From contig OX637404.1 of the NCBI GenBank assembly GCA_951799425.1, positions 24,238,045-24,302,044 of the forward strand: a stretch of DNA of 64,000 nt. Reading direction: 5' to 3'. The notes below the pieces were generated by a model that was not told the DNA's origin, did no database searches, and saw only the letters and a program-made list of their open reading frames with translations. The stretch comes from Ilex aquifolium. Lineage: Eukaryota; Streptophyta; Magnoliopsida; Aquifoliales; Aquifoliaceae. The translations under genes and the position numbers were made by a program. Every line of letters begins with the position of its first letter. Within the stretch, counting starts at the first letter, position 1. Positions 23,407-35,010 of this stretch are shown here, piece after piece.

Positions 23407-23637
23407 ATGGGTGCTTGTTACCAATGTGGCAGGATATTTCACATGAAAAAACATAATCAGTGTTCTGAACCAATTTCGGGTCGTGCGACCGATCGATTAA
23501 ACTGGATAGTGTATGAGCAGAATAAGGATTTTCCTGACACGCCATCCTATGCCAGTCCGGGACTTACACGTTATGTGCGACAAGAAGTTGGAAGGGTCAC
23601 TAATAATGACATAGACACAAGCGATGACTCAGATTAG
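23407..23637 (+). CDS. 76-residue ORF with a zinc-knuckle-like motif
   Basis: The ORF starts at an ATG right after a run of about 21 A. Its N-terminus reads CYQCGRIFHMKKHNQC, close to a CCHC knuckle but with wrong final spacing (C-x2-C-x4-H-x6-C). The rest is hydrophilic and ends in an acidic tail, DIDTSDDSD. I recognise no family. It could be a relic of a second gag-type zinc finger, a captured fragment or a chance ORF. Its position between duplicated polypurine-like blocks is odd for chance sequence. Confidence 0.35.
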   Translation: MGACYQCGRIFHMKKHNQCSEPISGRATDRLNWIVYEQNKDFPDTPSYASPGLTRYVRQEVGRVTNNDIDTSDDSD

Positions 23638-23682
23638 ATTTTTTTAATTTTTAATTTTTGTTTTTTTATTTAATGATCGAAT

Positions 23683-23724
<42 letters not shown>

Positions 23725-23850
23725 CATACTCATTTATCCTTGAAAAATAATATTTTTTTTAAATGTCAAATGTACCTCATTTCCCATGTTACTTTCATTT
23801 TTCTCATTGCATGCTTTTTTATGCATTGAGGACAATGCATAGTTCAAGTT

Positions 23851-23870
23851 GGGGGGGGGGGGGGGGGGGG
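23851..23870 (+). repeat. Run of 20 G in a duplicated polypurine-like block
   Basis: Twenty consecutive G follow TTCAAGTT. The sister block at about 23298-23305 has only six G. The run is probably an expansion by slippage and could form a G-quadruplex. Confidence 0.85.
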
Positions 23871-25539
23871 TGAGGTGCACCATTTACATTTTTTACCAAT
23901 TTTTGTATAGAATAATGGGAAATGTGAAAATTTTAAACATTTTGGACATTTTTTTTTTGTAAAGTATCTAATATTGAACTATATTCCTCTATCCTAATTG
24001 TTGTGGGAGTTGTGATTGCTTGATCCTCATTTTGAACTTTGAATACATGAGCACATTATAGAAGTTTATCCTATTGCTAAGAGTATCACATACTTGTTTG
24101 CTTTTCAACTCATCCATAAGTGCACCATGAACTTGTAATTTTGACAATTTACGGATTGAGTTCACATTTAGTGCTTGACATGAATAGTGGAGATGAGTAA
24201 GAACCCATGTGAGCTTTTAGTACCAATCCTTGTTGGAGGGAGCTTACATTTACTCAAGGAACAATTTTTCAAATTCCAAATTTGTTTAATAATCTCATTA
24301 TGCTTGTTTTGGTTAGAGTGCATTTGGGTAGTTGATTGATTTGGTCTTGAAAAGAAAAATGCTCCCCCATGCTTATTTAGAAATGATTTTAGGCCATCTT
24401 TGAAATGTTTTGAGCCTTACCCTTTTTTTGTGAAATTTTATCTCTAGTGCCGTGATTGAGCCTTAAATTATAAATTCGTTTCCATGCCACACATTTGACC
24501 AAGCCAGTGCAAAATGATAAAATCTACCTCACCTTGGTTGTTCCTAGTGCTGAGTATGATAGATCATAAAAGAGAAGGAAGTATGGTGTGGAAATTCAAA
24601 CAATAGGGATGAATGATGTTGAAACTCAAAATAGTTGAAAAAAAGAAAAAAGAAAAAAAAAGGGAAATGTTAAGGAAAAGAAATAAAAGAAACAAATAGT
24701 GTGGTGATGGTGTTAACCTAGAAATCCCATAAAAGGGAAATCTGTTTGAAATAAAGGTCATTCATTCGGAACAAACCTCTTTGTTATCCTATATCCTTCA
24801 CTTCATTTACCTAGATATCACCCCAAGGCCTCATTACAACCCTTGAAAGTCCTAAATGATCTAGAGAACCATGGGGATGCATACTTTTAAAAAAAAAGAA
24901 CAAGAAAGGTTGATTTTGCTATCTAAATGCCCTAGCATTCTTTTCATGAGATTATGCCAAGGTTGTTTCATTTTCATGTATGAACTTCATTTTTGATTAT
25001 ATGTGAACATACTTTGTTTTGTGCACAAGATTCTACCTCACATATACACATGGAGAGCATGCCAGGATAACCAATGTGTGATTCATTGTTGAGAGACACC
25101 TTTCGTGAGTTTTGCATCAAAGCTTAATTTGGATAAGCCAAAGTAAATGTGAACTATGTTGTGTAAATGTTTAAATTACGTGTCTATTTCACACACATGC
25201 GAGTTTTTGAAAGGAAATGTGTAGGTGAATACTCTAGAATAGCATTTAAAGCTATGATGTGTTTCATGTGTGATTAGTTCAGGTGTGTTGGACAAGATTA
25301 TTGTTGGCATCCCAGTGCTAGTTAAGATAGGGGAATATGCTTTAAATATTGGATATAAGGAAAAGAAGTTTGTAGGTACCTTCACTGGAAACCTTCACGA
25401 GACAAAACTCGTCCCCTAGAGATCACCTAGGGGTTTAACGGCTTGTTGCATATGCTAAATGCAATCGTGTTATCTACGAAAGTGATGTTTTATGTTGTTA
25501 TTTATTACTAGAGACTAGTAATGTTTAAGTTGGGGGGTG

Positions 25540-27154
25540 TGATTAATCCTAATTAATGCATGAATTAATTAAGTTAATAGGTCAATTGTGTTAGTAAAAC
25601 AAAGTTAAACTAATCAAAATTGACCTATTAAGGGTTAATGTGTGAATTAGGGATAATGCATTAATTGTTGTTCTTTTCAGGGTTTTATGCGTCAAAACTA
25701 CAAACTATCGGGGAGCCAATTGCAACAAAGTTACAAATTCTAGGATGACAATTATTAAAGCTCTAAACAAAGAGAGATTAAAGTAATCCAAATGTCATCT
25801 TTTGGAGGTTTGTGAATGACAACTTTTGGAAGCTTGTGAATGACAACTTTTGGAAGCTTGTGAATGTCATCCCTTGGGCTTGTGAATGGCATCTTTGGGG
25901 TTTGTGAATGTCATCCCTTGAAGTTTGTAAATGCTATCTTTTGGTTGCCTATAAATACCACCCCTTTGTGGCTTGTAAAAAACATCAAATTTTTGCTAGA
26001 GCTCTTGGTTGTAGAAAACCCTCCAAGTTGTTATTTTCTTTGTATGCTTACTAGATCTCTCTTGGTTGTGGAATACCCTCCAAGTTGTTATTACTTTTTT
26101 TGTATTATTGCTTTCTTTTATGGTATTATCATCTCTTGGTTGTGGATGACCCACCAAGTAGTTATTGTTTTCTTTTGTATTATTGTTTTCTTTTAATTTA
26201 TTATCATCTCTTGGTTGTGGAATACCCACCAAGTAATTATTGCTTTCTTTTAATTTAAGTATTGTTTTCTTTTACTTCCATTGTTGGAACTTCCTTCTTC
26301 CCTTAGAGGAGTGAAACTCTTCCACTTTTCTAGAGCTTTACCAAAGCCGTGAAGGGTGGAACGTGATTCACTCATTCTTTTTCGAAGATCGGCTCTTTTT
26401 GTAATATGTCGAAGTTATATTGATGCATTTCTTTTATACTTATCTTTAATCTTTATTTCTTCATAATGTCTTCCCATTTCATTGTTGTTTCCCTTTTAAG
26501 CATGAGTAGCTAAGCTTTTTAGTTGGCTAGTCCAAAAGGAGACCTCCATTTGGAAATGCTATTTCAACTCTTTTTCTCTCCTTCCCTCAAAGTACGGTGG
26601 TTCGGTTTGACTGGGTAGAGAGTGGATGAGATAGTGAGTCTTTGATATTCCGTAGACTTGTCACGGTTTATGCTTAGATCCTCACCCAATCTCGTCCCTA
26701 GCTTCCCACGAATCAATCGTTCACCTATGCTCTATTAGAGGAATGATTTGAGTTGAATTGGTATTTCCATTGGAGTGACCCCTAGGACTAGCCAACATTT
26801 TTTGTCCATTCAAATTTCACCACAAAACAAACCACAAACCAACTCCAACAACAAATGATTTTACACTTTTCTTGCACCAAAATCACCTTCATGATGATAC
26901 AACTCCTTCCCTGAGGAGACGACCTTGGAATACCACCAAGTAAAACACGACCTGCAAAAGTCTTCTTGCGCTTGGGAAGCATTTTTGTCCATTTCGCACA
27001 TTCCATTTCATACATTTCATTTCCACCACCATTCCGTTGCCCTATTTCCCACATCATTCCGAAGGAGAGTGACACTCCCCTACACACTATAAATCATATA
27101 CACATTAAGGGATCATATTAGGAGGTTAGGAATAACAACGGTTTTCATCAAGCA
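25540..27154 (+). repeat. A1 3' LTR
   Basis: 1,615 bp, about 99.5% identical to the 5' LTR. It is followed directly by the target duplication CGTAG and then the resumed T1 gag. Confidence 0.96.
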
Positions 27155-27706
27155 CGTAGCAGGACAGAGAGGGTACCTGCCAAAGACCGGCTCGGTCCTG
27201 CCCCCCAAAGAGAACGACAAGCCTTCACTCCCCTCAATGCCTCTGTCGGGCACATCCTATTACAGATTCAGGATGACCTCGCAGTAAAGTGGCCAGGGAG
27301 AATGAAGTCTTCCCCAAACCGTAGGAACCTGAACAAGTATTGTTGCTTCCATCGCGACCATGGTCATGACACCGACAACTGCTATGACCTCAAAAGACAG
27401 ATTGAGGAGCTCATCTAACGGGGTCACCTACGCCAATATGTTGCCGGTAGAGGACAGGCGCCGATGCCACCTCGTAATCAGGAAGACCAACAACCCATCG
27501 GGGAAATTAACACCATCTCCGGAGGGCTTGCAGGGGGAGGAGAATCTCTCTCCGCTATGAAGGCTCATGCCAGGAAAGCTAGGCACCCCGATGAATTGCA
27601 CCCATCTAAGGCGTCCAAGCATGGCATCAGCGAGGTTATATCCTTCTCAGACAAGGATTTGGAAAGAATCCAGCACCCCATGATGACCCTCTGGTGCTCA
27701 CCATGA
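27155..27706 (+). pseudogene. T1 gag, 3' part
   Basis: This continues the gag broken at 15648. It contains a Cys/His motif typical of the Tat gag-protease junction, YCCFHRDHGHDTDNC (about 27338-27382), then LKRQIEELI and an in-frame TAA at 27416-27418. The reading resumes with INTISGGLAGGGES and a DLERIQHP segment before ending at 27706, where the frame is lost. Confidence 0.85.
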
Positions 27707-30700
27707 CCGTCGCCAACTTCCAGGTTCCATCACCCTACCAGTCACTGCCGGCGCAGCACCCCGAAGCTCCACAGACATGGTCAACTTCCTAGTCATAGAC
27801 TGCCCGTCAGCGTAGAACATCATTCTAGGGTGTTCTCTCAACACTCTAAGAGCGGTGCCCTCCACCTTTCATCTCATTCTCCGCTTTCCAACCCCAAATG
27901 GAATCGGAGAGGTCCGAGGAGACCAAGCAGCTGCCAGAGAATGCTACGTCTCCTCTATGAAGACCAAGAAACCGCAAAAGGCCCTACAAGTGAAGGTCTT
28001 GGACCCAAGGGATGATGCCACCATAGAAAGAGGAGAACCATTCGAGAAGCTCACCCCAATGGTCTTAGATGAGGAGCACCCAGATAGAAGAGTGTACATT
28101 GGCTCTTCCCTTTCTAAAGATTTAGTCTGTCAGCTTGTAGATTTTTTGAGGCGCAACATGGATGTTTTTGCATGGTCGCATGCAGACCTTGAAGGCATCG
28201 ACCTAGAGATCGCCACACACCGCCTCAATGTCGACCCCCATCACAAACCTGTTCGCCAAAAGCTAAGGGGCGCCTCCACTGAAAGGGCCCAGACGACGGA
28301 GCGGTCAGAGAAGTAGCATATCCTGAATGGCTCTCCCACGTGGTGATGGTGACTAAAGCTAATGGGAAGTGGCGCCTCTGCGTCGACTTTACTGAGTTGA
28401 ACAAGGAGTGCCCAAAAGATAGTTACCCACTACCACGAATTGACATCCTTATCGACGCCACCGCAGGACATGAATTGCTCACCTTCCTGGATGCATATTC
28501 TGGGTATAACCAGATCAGCATGCACCCCCCAGACTAGGAGAAGACGTCGTTCATCACTCCCAAGGGGACCTACTACTACAGGGTCATGCCGTTCGGGTTA
28601 AAAAACGTCGGAGCAACTTATCAACGGCTGGTAAACAAGATGTTCTAGTCACAGATCGGGAAAACAATGGAGGTGTATGTGGACGACATGTTGGTAAAAA
28701 GCCTCGCCGCAGCAGATCATATCGACCACCTCCAAGAAACTTTCAACGTTCTCATGTCATACCGCATGAAGCTGAATCCTGAAAAGTGCATCTTTGGCGT
28801 AGGGTCAGGAAAATTCTTAGGCTTTATGGTCAACCAAAAAAGAATTGAGGTGAACCCCAACAAAATCAAGACCATCCTCGATATGAAGTCACCCTCCTTA
28901 ACCAAGGAACTTCAGCGCCTCAATGGGAGAATTGCAGCACTTAACAGATTCGTCTCCAAGTCTATAGACAAATGCTTGCCTTTCTTCAAGATTCTCCGAA
29001 AGGCCTTCGAGTGGGGACCAAAGGCAGAGGAAGCCTTCCAGAGGCTCAAAGCCTACTTGGCTACACCTCCCCTCCTTTCACACGTTACACCGGGTGAAAG
29101 TTTATACTTATACCTTTCTGCTTCTCCATCAACTGTAAGCTCAGTCCTCATCAAGAACAGTGATGGAGTGCAAAAGCCAATTTATTATGTGAGCAGAGCA
29201 TACCGAGGAGCAGAGGTCAGATATTCGGGGCTGGAGAAACTAGCGCTCGCCCTCATCTCAACAGCAAGGCGTCTACGACACTATTTCCAGAGTCACACCG
29301 TTATTGTGATCACAGACCAGCCTCTAAAGAGAGTCTTGGGAAAACCAGATGTATTCGGGAGACTTCTTAAGTAGGCAGTGGAATTAGGCGAGTTTGATAT
29401 CCAATACCAGCCAAGGTCGGCCATCAAAGCACAAGCCCTGACAAATTTTATTGCTGAGCTTACACCAGCAGAAGAGATCAATGAGCTTTCCACACTTCAG
29501 ACATCAAGCCTGGACACCCAAAGCAAAGTGATACGCGACGAGGACACCTAGACGCCCAGTCCAGGCACTCCCAGGTGCCCAGACCTCCTCCTCAGGCGCC
29601 TAGGCTCTCCTAGGTGCCCAGACCCCCTCCTCAGGCACCCAGAGACTCCCAGGCGCCTAGACTTCCTCCTCAGGCGCCTAGACACTCCCAGGCACCCCAA
29701 CTTGGCTCCCTGGCTTCCGCATTGTTCTTTGAACTCTCCTCTCCGCCACTCTGGAAGCTCTATGTGGATGGCTCCTCGACCGGTGAAAGAGGTGGAGCTA
29801 GCCTAATCCTAGTTAGCCCCGATGGCACTCCCATCAAGTATGCTGTGAAGCTCCACTTCATTGCCTCTAACAATGAATATGAAGCCCTCATCCCTGGCCT
29901 GAGGTTGGCAATTGAAATGGAAGTCCAACACTTCATCACCTACAGTGACTCTCAGCTGATAGTCAACCAAATGAAGGGCGAGTTCGAAGCCAAGGGAACG
30001 AGAATGCAGGAGTACCTTGTCATGGTGAGAGCGTTGGTCGCGAAGTTCCAAAACTTTCAAATCAGCCACATCCCGAGGGAGGAGAACATGGTCACTGATA
30101 CATTAGTCAGCCTCGCCTCATCCTCAGAAGCCCCACCGTGGCCAACGTTCATGGGTCACCAGTTCGAACCAAACAAGTTAGACGGGGAAGCCACAAGCGT
30201 CAACTGTACATCTGCCGAATTAAACTGGATGACACCAATAAAAGCATACCTCCATGAGGGCGTGTTTCTAGATGACCCTTTCGAAGCCAGGAAGCTCAGG
30301 ATGAGAGCCTCCAAGTTTACTATCTTACAAGATACCCTGTACAAAAAAGGCTACTCCTTGCCATTACTGCGGTGCCTTTCACCCGAAGAAGCTGACTATG
30401 CCCTGCGGGAGATCCATGAAGGGGTTTGTGGAAATCACTCTAGAGGACTCTCCCTCGCCCACAAGGCACTCAGACAGTGCTACTTCTGGGCTAGCATGAT
30501 GAAGGACGCCCAGAAGTTCGCCAAGAAATGTGACAAGTGTCAGCGTTTTGCCACTGTGCCTAGACAACTGCCAGAAGAACTCACAGTCATCACAAGTTCG
30601 TGGCCCTTCTCCAAATGGGGCATCGACATCCTAAGCCCCCTACCACTCAGTAAAGGACAATGCAAGTTCGTGGTGATGGCGGTTGACTACTTCACCAAAT

Positions 30701-31461
30701 GGGCGGAGGCTGAACCCCTAGCAAAGATAACGGACGCAAAGACCAAAGATTTTATTTAGAAGAACCTGGTCTGCTGCTTCGGGATACCCCACGCCATTGT
30801 CAGCGACAACGCCAAGCAGTTCGACAACAAGCTTCTGAACTCCTTCTACTCCGACCTTCAAATAAAGCAGCCTCATTCAAGCCCGACGCATCCGCAAGCA
30901 AACGGGTAAGCAGAAGTCATGGTGAGAATGGTGATACACAACCTAAAGACAAGGCTCGAAAACGCAAAGGGTTTGTGGGTTGACGAGCTCCCAGGTGTAT
31001 TATGGGCCTACCACACCACACCAAGAACTCCAACTAGAGAAACCCCATTCTCCCTCTCTTTTGGAACTGTGGTAGTCATCCCTGTGGAGATCGGAGGGCA
31101 TTCTCTAAGGGTCCAACACCACGACCCCGTCACCAATGAGGAAGGACTCCGCATCACCCTCGACTTGGTAGAGGAGGTAAGGGAAATGGTTGTGGTCCGC
31201 AACGAGGAGTACAATCGCCGCATGACAAAGTACTACAACTCAAGGGTGAACCCTTGTTCCTTCCAACCAAGAGACTTGGTCCTCAAGAAAGTGATCCTTG
31301 CCACAAAAGATTTACGAGAAGGAAATCTGGGACCAAATTGGGAAGGACTCTACCTCATAACAGAAGTGGTGATATCGGGCACCTACAAGATACAAAGTTC
31401 TGAGGGGAAGGTTTTGCCCCATCCATGGAATGCCGAGCACTTGAAGAGGTACTACCAATGA
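27707..31461 (+). pseudogene. T1 pol: protease remnant, RT, two RNase H domains, integrase
   Basis: The protease lacks its catalytic DNGSS segment: the text jumps from VANFQV to the later TDMVNFLVIDC. Reverse transcriptase follows ([40 protein letters not shown] and the YVDD box near 28675-28686), with a frameshift near 28285 and TAGs at 28538 and 28646. The first RNase H ends at a TAG (29372). A proline-rich tandem repeat then shifts the frame. The second, archaeal-type RNase H has LYVDGSSTGERGGASL, NNEYEAL and TYSDSQLIVNQ (29760-30100). Integrase has the His/Cys motif to KCDKCQRFA, WGIDILSPLP, IVSDNAKQFD, a TAG at 30757 and a TAA at 30907, and ends HPWNAEHLKRYYQ. Two RNase H domains mark the Tat lineage. 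Confidence 0.92.
29545..29705 (+). repeat. Proline-rich minisatellite inside T1 pol
   Basis: Three to four imperfect repeats of about 45-48 bp contain CAGGCGCCTAGAC and CTCCTCAGGCGCC. In the downstream frame they read as PPQAPRDSQAPRLPPQ. They lie between the two RNase H domains and coincide with a frame change. Confidence 0.75.
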
Positions 31462-31716
31462 CACCTTGAATGAGTCAAAGTAGAAAAGTTGAGGACTTGA
31501 TTTTATTTTTTGTACTTTTTTGAGGCTATTACCCGATATTGCTTTACATAAGCAGTGAAATGAATAAAATAAAATTTCTAGATTTACTTCAAAAGGTCTT
31601 TGCATTTTTGTATTCAACTTCTCAACTTCAAAGGAGCATCAGTGGCAAAAACCACTTTTAGAAAAGTAGGGCTACGAAATGTTTTCCTAAAAAAAAATCA
31701 AAAAGCCCCTAGCACT

Positions 31717-34011
31717 CTAACTACTCTCATGGTCGTCATCCTCCTCCTCATCATCACCCTCAGCATCGTCAGAGCCTCCATCACTATCATCAGATGCCTC
31801 AGTTGGCAAGAAGCCTGAGACATCAACATCGGGGAAGGCAGCAGAAATCTTTCCCCGAAGCTCCTCGTAACCGTCAATAAAAGCATCTGCGATGCCATTC
31901 TCCTGGTCCGCCTCAGCCCGAGAAGCTCTTTCCTGAGCAGCCTTCACCTCTGCCTCTGCGGTAGCCTCTCTGAGCATAGCCCTCTCGCGGGTCTCTACAA
32001 GCTCAGCCTCACTGAGCGTGGCCCTCTCACGGACCTCCGCAAGCTCAGCCTCGAGCCTGACCACCCTTCCATGGGTCGCCGAAAGCTCTGCCTCACTGAG
32101 CGTGGCCCTCTCACGGACCTCCGCAAGCTCAGTCTCGAGCCTGGCTACCCTCTCATGGGTCGCCAAAAGCTCAGTCTCAAGACCAGTCGCCCTCTCACGG
32201 GTTGCCGCAAGGTCAGCATCAAAAGTCCTGCCAGCAATCTCAAGCTCGACGATCCTCCCCTGAGCAGCCAGAATCTCATTTTGCACGACTTCATGATTGT
32301 GTTTCAGCTGGTGATAAAGGAGGGTCCTTGAAAATAAACACATAGATGCAGTTGAGGCCTGAAGAAAAACAAAAGTCAAAAGGATGTCAGACACTTATGG
32401 AAGGAAGGGAGAAATGGGAGATAACAAACTCTTACCTGAGCCCAGCCTTCCAAAAAAGAGTTGAGGATTCCCTCGGTGCCTAGGGAACTAATTTCATTCA
32501 CATCATTAGCGAGCATGAACCTCCCCTACCGATCCTTGATGACCCGCGCGTTACCCAGCATGGAGCTAATTTGAGAAGGTGCCCCAGCAGAAGTCCCCAC
32601 AGGAGGAGCAGATGAATGAGGGGCAGAAGGTGCAGCCAACGAGGGTAACTTTAGAACAGGAAATGCAACTGAAGGAGTCTCCGACTGAGGAGGTACCATT
32701 GGAGTAACGAGCGCAGTTAATGGAGTCGTTGCCTGAGGAGGCATCACTAGAGGGGTCGCTTGAGGGGAGCCCACCTCGAGTAACACCATTAGAGAGGTCT
32801 CTTGGGAGACATCGCCCATCCTAGCCACCTTGGAAGGAGGAGGACTCCTACTGGAAATGCGGGACCCAATCACCTCCCTATCTACTTTTGCAAAGAAAAT
32901 AAAGTGTTACCTAGATGAAAAACATCAAGTAAAGGAAGGTACCAAAGAATCAACTCATCATTCCTCTTCAAAGAGGAGCCACCGGACTTCGGGGTAGCAC
33001 GAACTCCAAGAGCACTTTTGGTCTCACCGTCTTTGGACATAAGGACTCCAAAGTCTTTTTCAGGATAAGCCCTCACCGCGGGCAGCTTCCACTATTGATC
33101 CCCGGAAAGCACATGAGGATTTGTGAAAGGAATGATGAGTAAAGAAAAAAAAAAAAGCAAAGGAGAGAAAGCAAGTGTAAGGCATACCAAGTTTCTTAGG
33201 GGTACCCTATCCTCTTGGTACCAAATCCCTATCGGCCTCTGCAGCCCACTCTCCGCCGACAAATATAAAAACGAGATTTCTAACTATGACAGTTGGACCT
33301 CAGTCCAGTGATCAGCTTGTCTTTCGTGATAAAATAATACCAACCCTGATTGGGAGCAGGGATCTCGCTCAAAATATAAGCTCCATGAAACTCCTTCGGA
33401 AAGGCATCCTCATGGTGCACTTTCCTCCACAACACCAGAAAGCATAGCAAAATCCTTCAACCATTAGGTGACAATCGCCCCGGAGTGAGTGAAAAATATT
33501 CGAGAATGCGACAGATAGAAGGAGACATGGGAAACCTGAGTCCAGCCTCAAACATCTCCTCATAGATGGCAATGTCCCCAGAAGAGTCATCAGAGGCGGG
33601 CTCACCCATCTCAGCCCGACGGCACAGCACAGTCGGAGGAATATGGTAGGTGGAGACAATCCGCAAAATATCGGCATCTGTATTTAAAGTGCTAGAAATA
33701 GTACTCACTTTAGACCCATCATCATCAAGAGTTACCTTTCCCCCGTACTTTTTGGTGCGAGGACGCGAAGTATTGGTTGAGCCACCACCAGAGAGGCCCT
33801 GAGGAGTCTGATTTTTAAATGGTGCGCTTGAAGGAGCCAAATCACTCACATAATCAGAAATATTACCACAAAAAGTGCCTAGTTGCGCAGGCACCTCACA
33901 AGCAGAGGCCAATGTGGTAGACACTTCATTGCCAGCACTCACTGCTTGGAGCGTCCAGTCCAGCACCCTAGGCACCTCAAAACTGCTACCCACTGCTCGG
34001 GGAAGCTCCAC
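31717..34011 (-). pseudogene. T1 antisense gene: gypsy-type 'transposon domain' plus coiled coil
   Basis: On the strand opposite to pol lies a decayed, apparently multi-exon gene. The N-terminal exon (34011 to about 33310) has STYHIPPTVLCRRAEMGE, EEMFEAGLRFPMSP and LTPGRLSPNG, then a TGA (33457-33459) in a conserved position. A low-complexity exon (about 32873-32436) has one TAG (32526-32528), ends LNSFLEGWAQ and uses a GTAAGA donor. The last exon (32358-31717) starts after TTCAG and encodes a coiled coil with an 84-bp (28-residue, four-heptad) tandem repeat and an acidic tail. The N-terminal block resembles the domain described as 'putative gypsy type transposon' (Transposase_28-like) in plant databases. 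Function unknown. Confidence 0.8.
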
Positions 34012-34800
34012 TTAGGGTCATAGGCGTCCCACAGTGGCCACCCAACAACCCGACAAGCACCCGAGGCGCCACAAGGTCAGTAGTCCCAAATTCGGACCCA
34101 TGGCCTGCTCGCCCAACGAGGATGGTGCCCAAGCCTGCTCGCCCGTCGGACCCCACCTGGCCTGCTCGCCCATCTTGGGTTGCGCGCCCATCACCACGCT
34201 CCCTTGCGCGAGCAGGCTGCCTGCCAAGACCACTTGGATCAGCGCCCAAGGCATCCCCATGCTCGCCCAGCGCTTACGCTGCAAGCCCAGCTGTCCCGCG
34301 CATAGAAGCCACGCCCAAGACCTCCTCTTCTCTCTCATCTCCTTCGCCCAACGGGCTGCCCAGCACAGTGGATGCCAGCGCCTCCCTCTGCCCGCTCCTC
34401 TGCTCCATCACGCGAACATTGAGTTCGCCCAAGCTGCCATGTCCAACGCCTAAGGTGGCGCCCAGATCTCTGCCATGTTCAGCGCCTAAAGTGGCGCCCA
34501 GATTGCCTCCACCAACTGCAGCGACACCCAATGGCGCCCCCTTCTTTGCGTGAACAACAGAGGCGATCAGCAGCTGCTCCGCCTCCCTTAGGCCGCGCGC
34601 CTCCTCTCCAAGAACCACGCAAATTTCTTCGAGTTCTCCACCATGATCAACAAACTCACCTTCAGTCGACATTGATCGAAGTAATCTATGTCCAAACTCA
34701 AGAATGTCTAACTTTGGGTCTCCAAGAAATTTCAAGAAGGGACACTCTCTCAAAGTTGAATGAAATGGGTAGAATAAAGAAGAAAGCTACTACTTATAAC
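34012..34800. other. GC-rich T1 interior, no gene called
   Basis: This likely holds the 5' end and leader of the antisense gene. Repeats of GCCTGCTCGCCC-type text give long overlapping ORFs on both strands; none shows a domain. Confidence 0.5.
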
Positions 34801-34989
34801 CTAGGGTTTTAAAGAGGGAAAAAACCCTAATTGAGAATCAATGGCTCCCTTAAAAATCCAAAAATAAGAAAAGATTTGAGGGATCTTGAAATATGAGATA
34901 AATCACGGAGAGTCATCTATGGGAAGGAGTTTCCATCGCCCAGAGCTCAAGATTCAAACAAATGCCTCATTCTCCAAGTTTCCTTAGAC

Positions 34990-35010
34990 ACGGGGGCATT
35001 AGGGGGCAAA
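34990..35010 (+). other. T1 polypurine tract
   Basis: CGGGGGCATTAGGGGGCAAA lies directly before the 3' LTR, the priming site for plus-strand DNA. N1 and T2 have similar GGGGCA-type tracts. Confidence 0.85.

Larger units (their letters stand above)
23074..25539 (+). other. A1 3' region between pol and the 3' LTR
   Basis: About 2.5 kb. It lacks the envelope-like ORF that some Athila elements carry here. It has two copies of a CATTGAGGACAAT...TTCAAGTTGGG block (23276-23315 and 23825-23875), a 76-codon ORF between them, (TA)n at about 23686-23720 and A-rich tracts near 24640-24660. The actual polypurine tract, AAGTTGGGGGGTG, abuts the 3' LTR at about 25527-25539. Confidence 0.7.
15649..27154 (+). 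mobile_element. A1: Athila-type gypsy retrotransposon nested in T1
   Basis: Two LTRs of exactly 1,615 bp (15649-17263 and 25540-27154) start TGATTAATCC and end CAAGCA. The 5-bp duplication CGTAG flanks the element (15644-15648 and 27155-27159). I counted about 8 LTR differences (0.5%), all transitions, so it is much younger than T1. Length is 11,506 bp. A tRNA-Asp primer site, long LTRs, one gag-pol frame, the DLGAS protease motif and a long 3' non-pol region all fit Athila. Confidence 0.96.

Noticed and set aside
34018..34753. Several overlapping 90-160 codon ORFs on both strands
   Set aside because: All come from GC-rich repetitive text near the start of the T1 antisense gene and show no domain.
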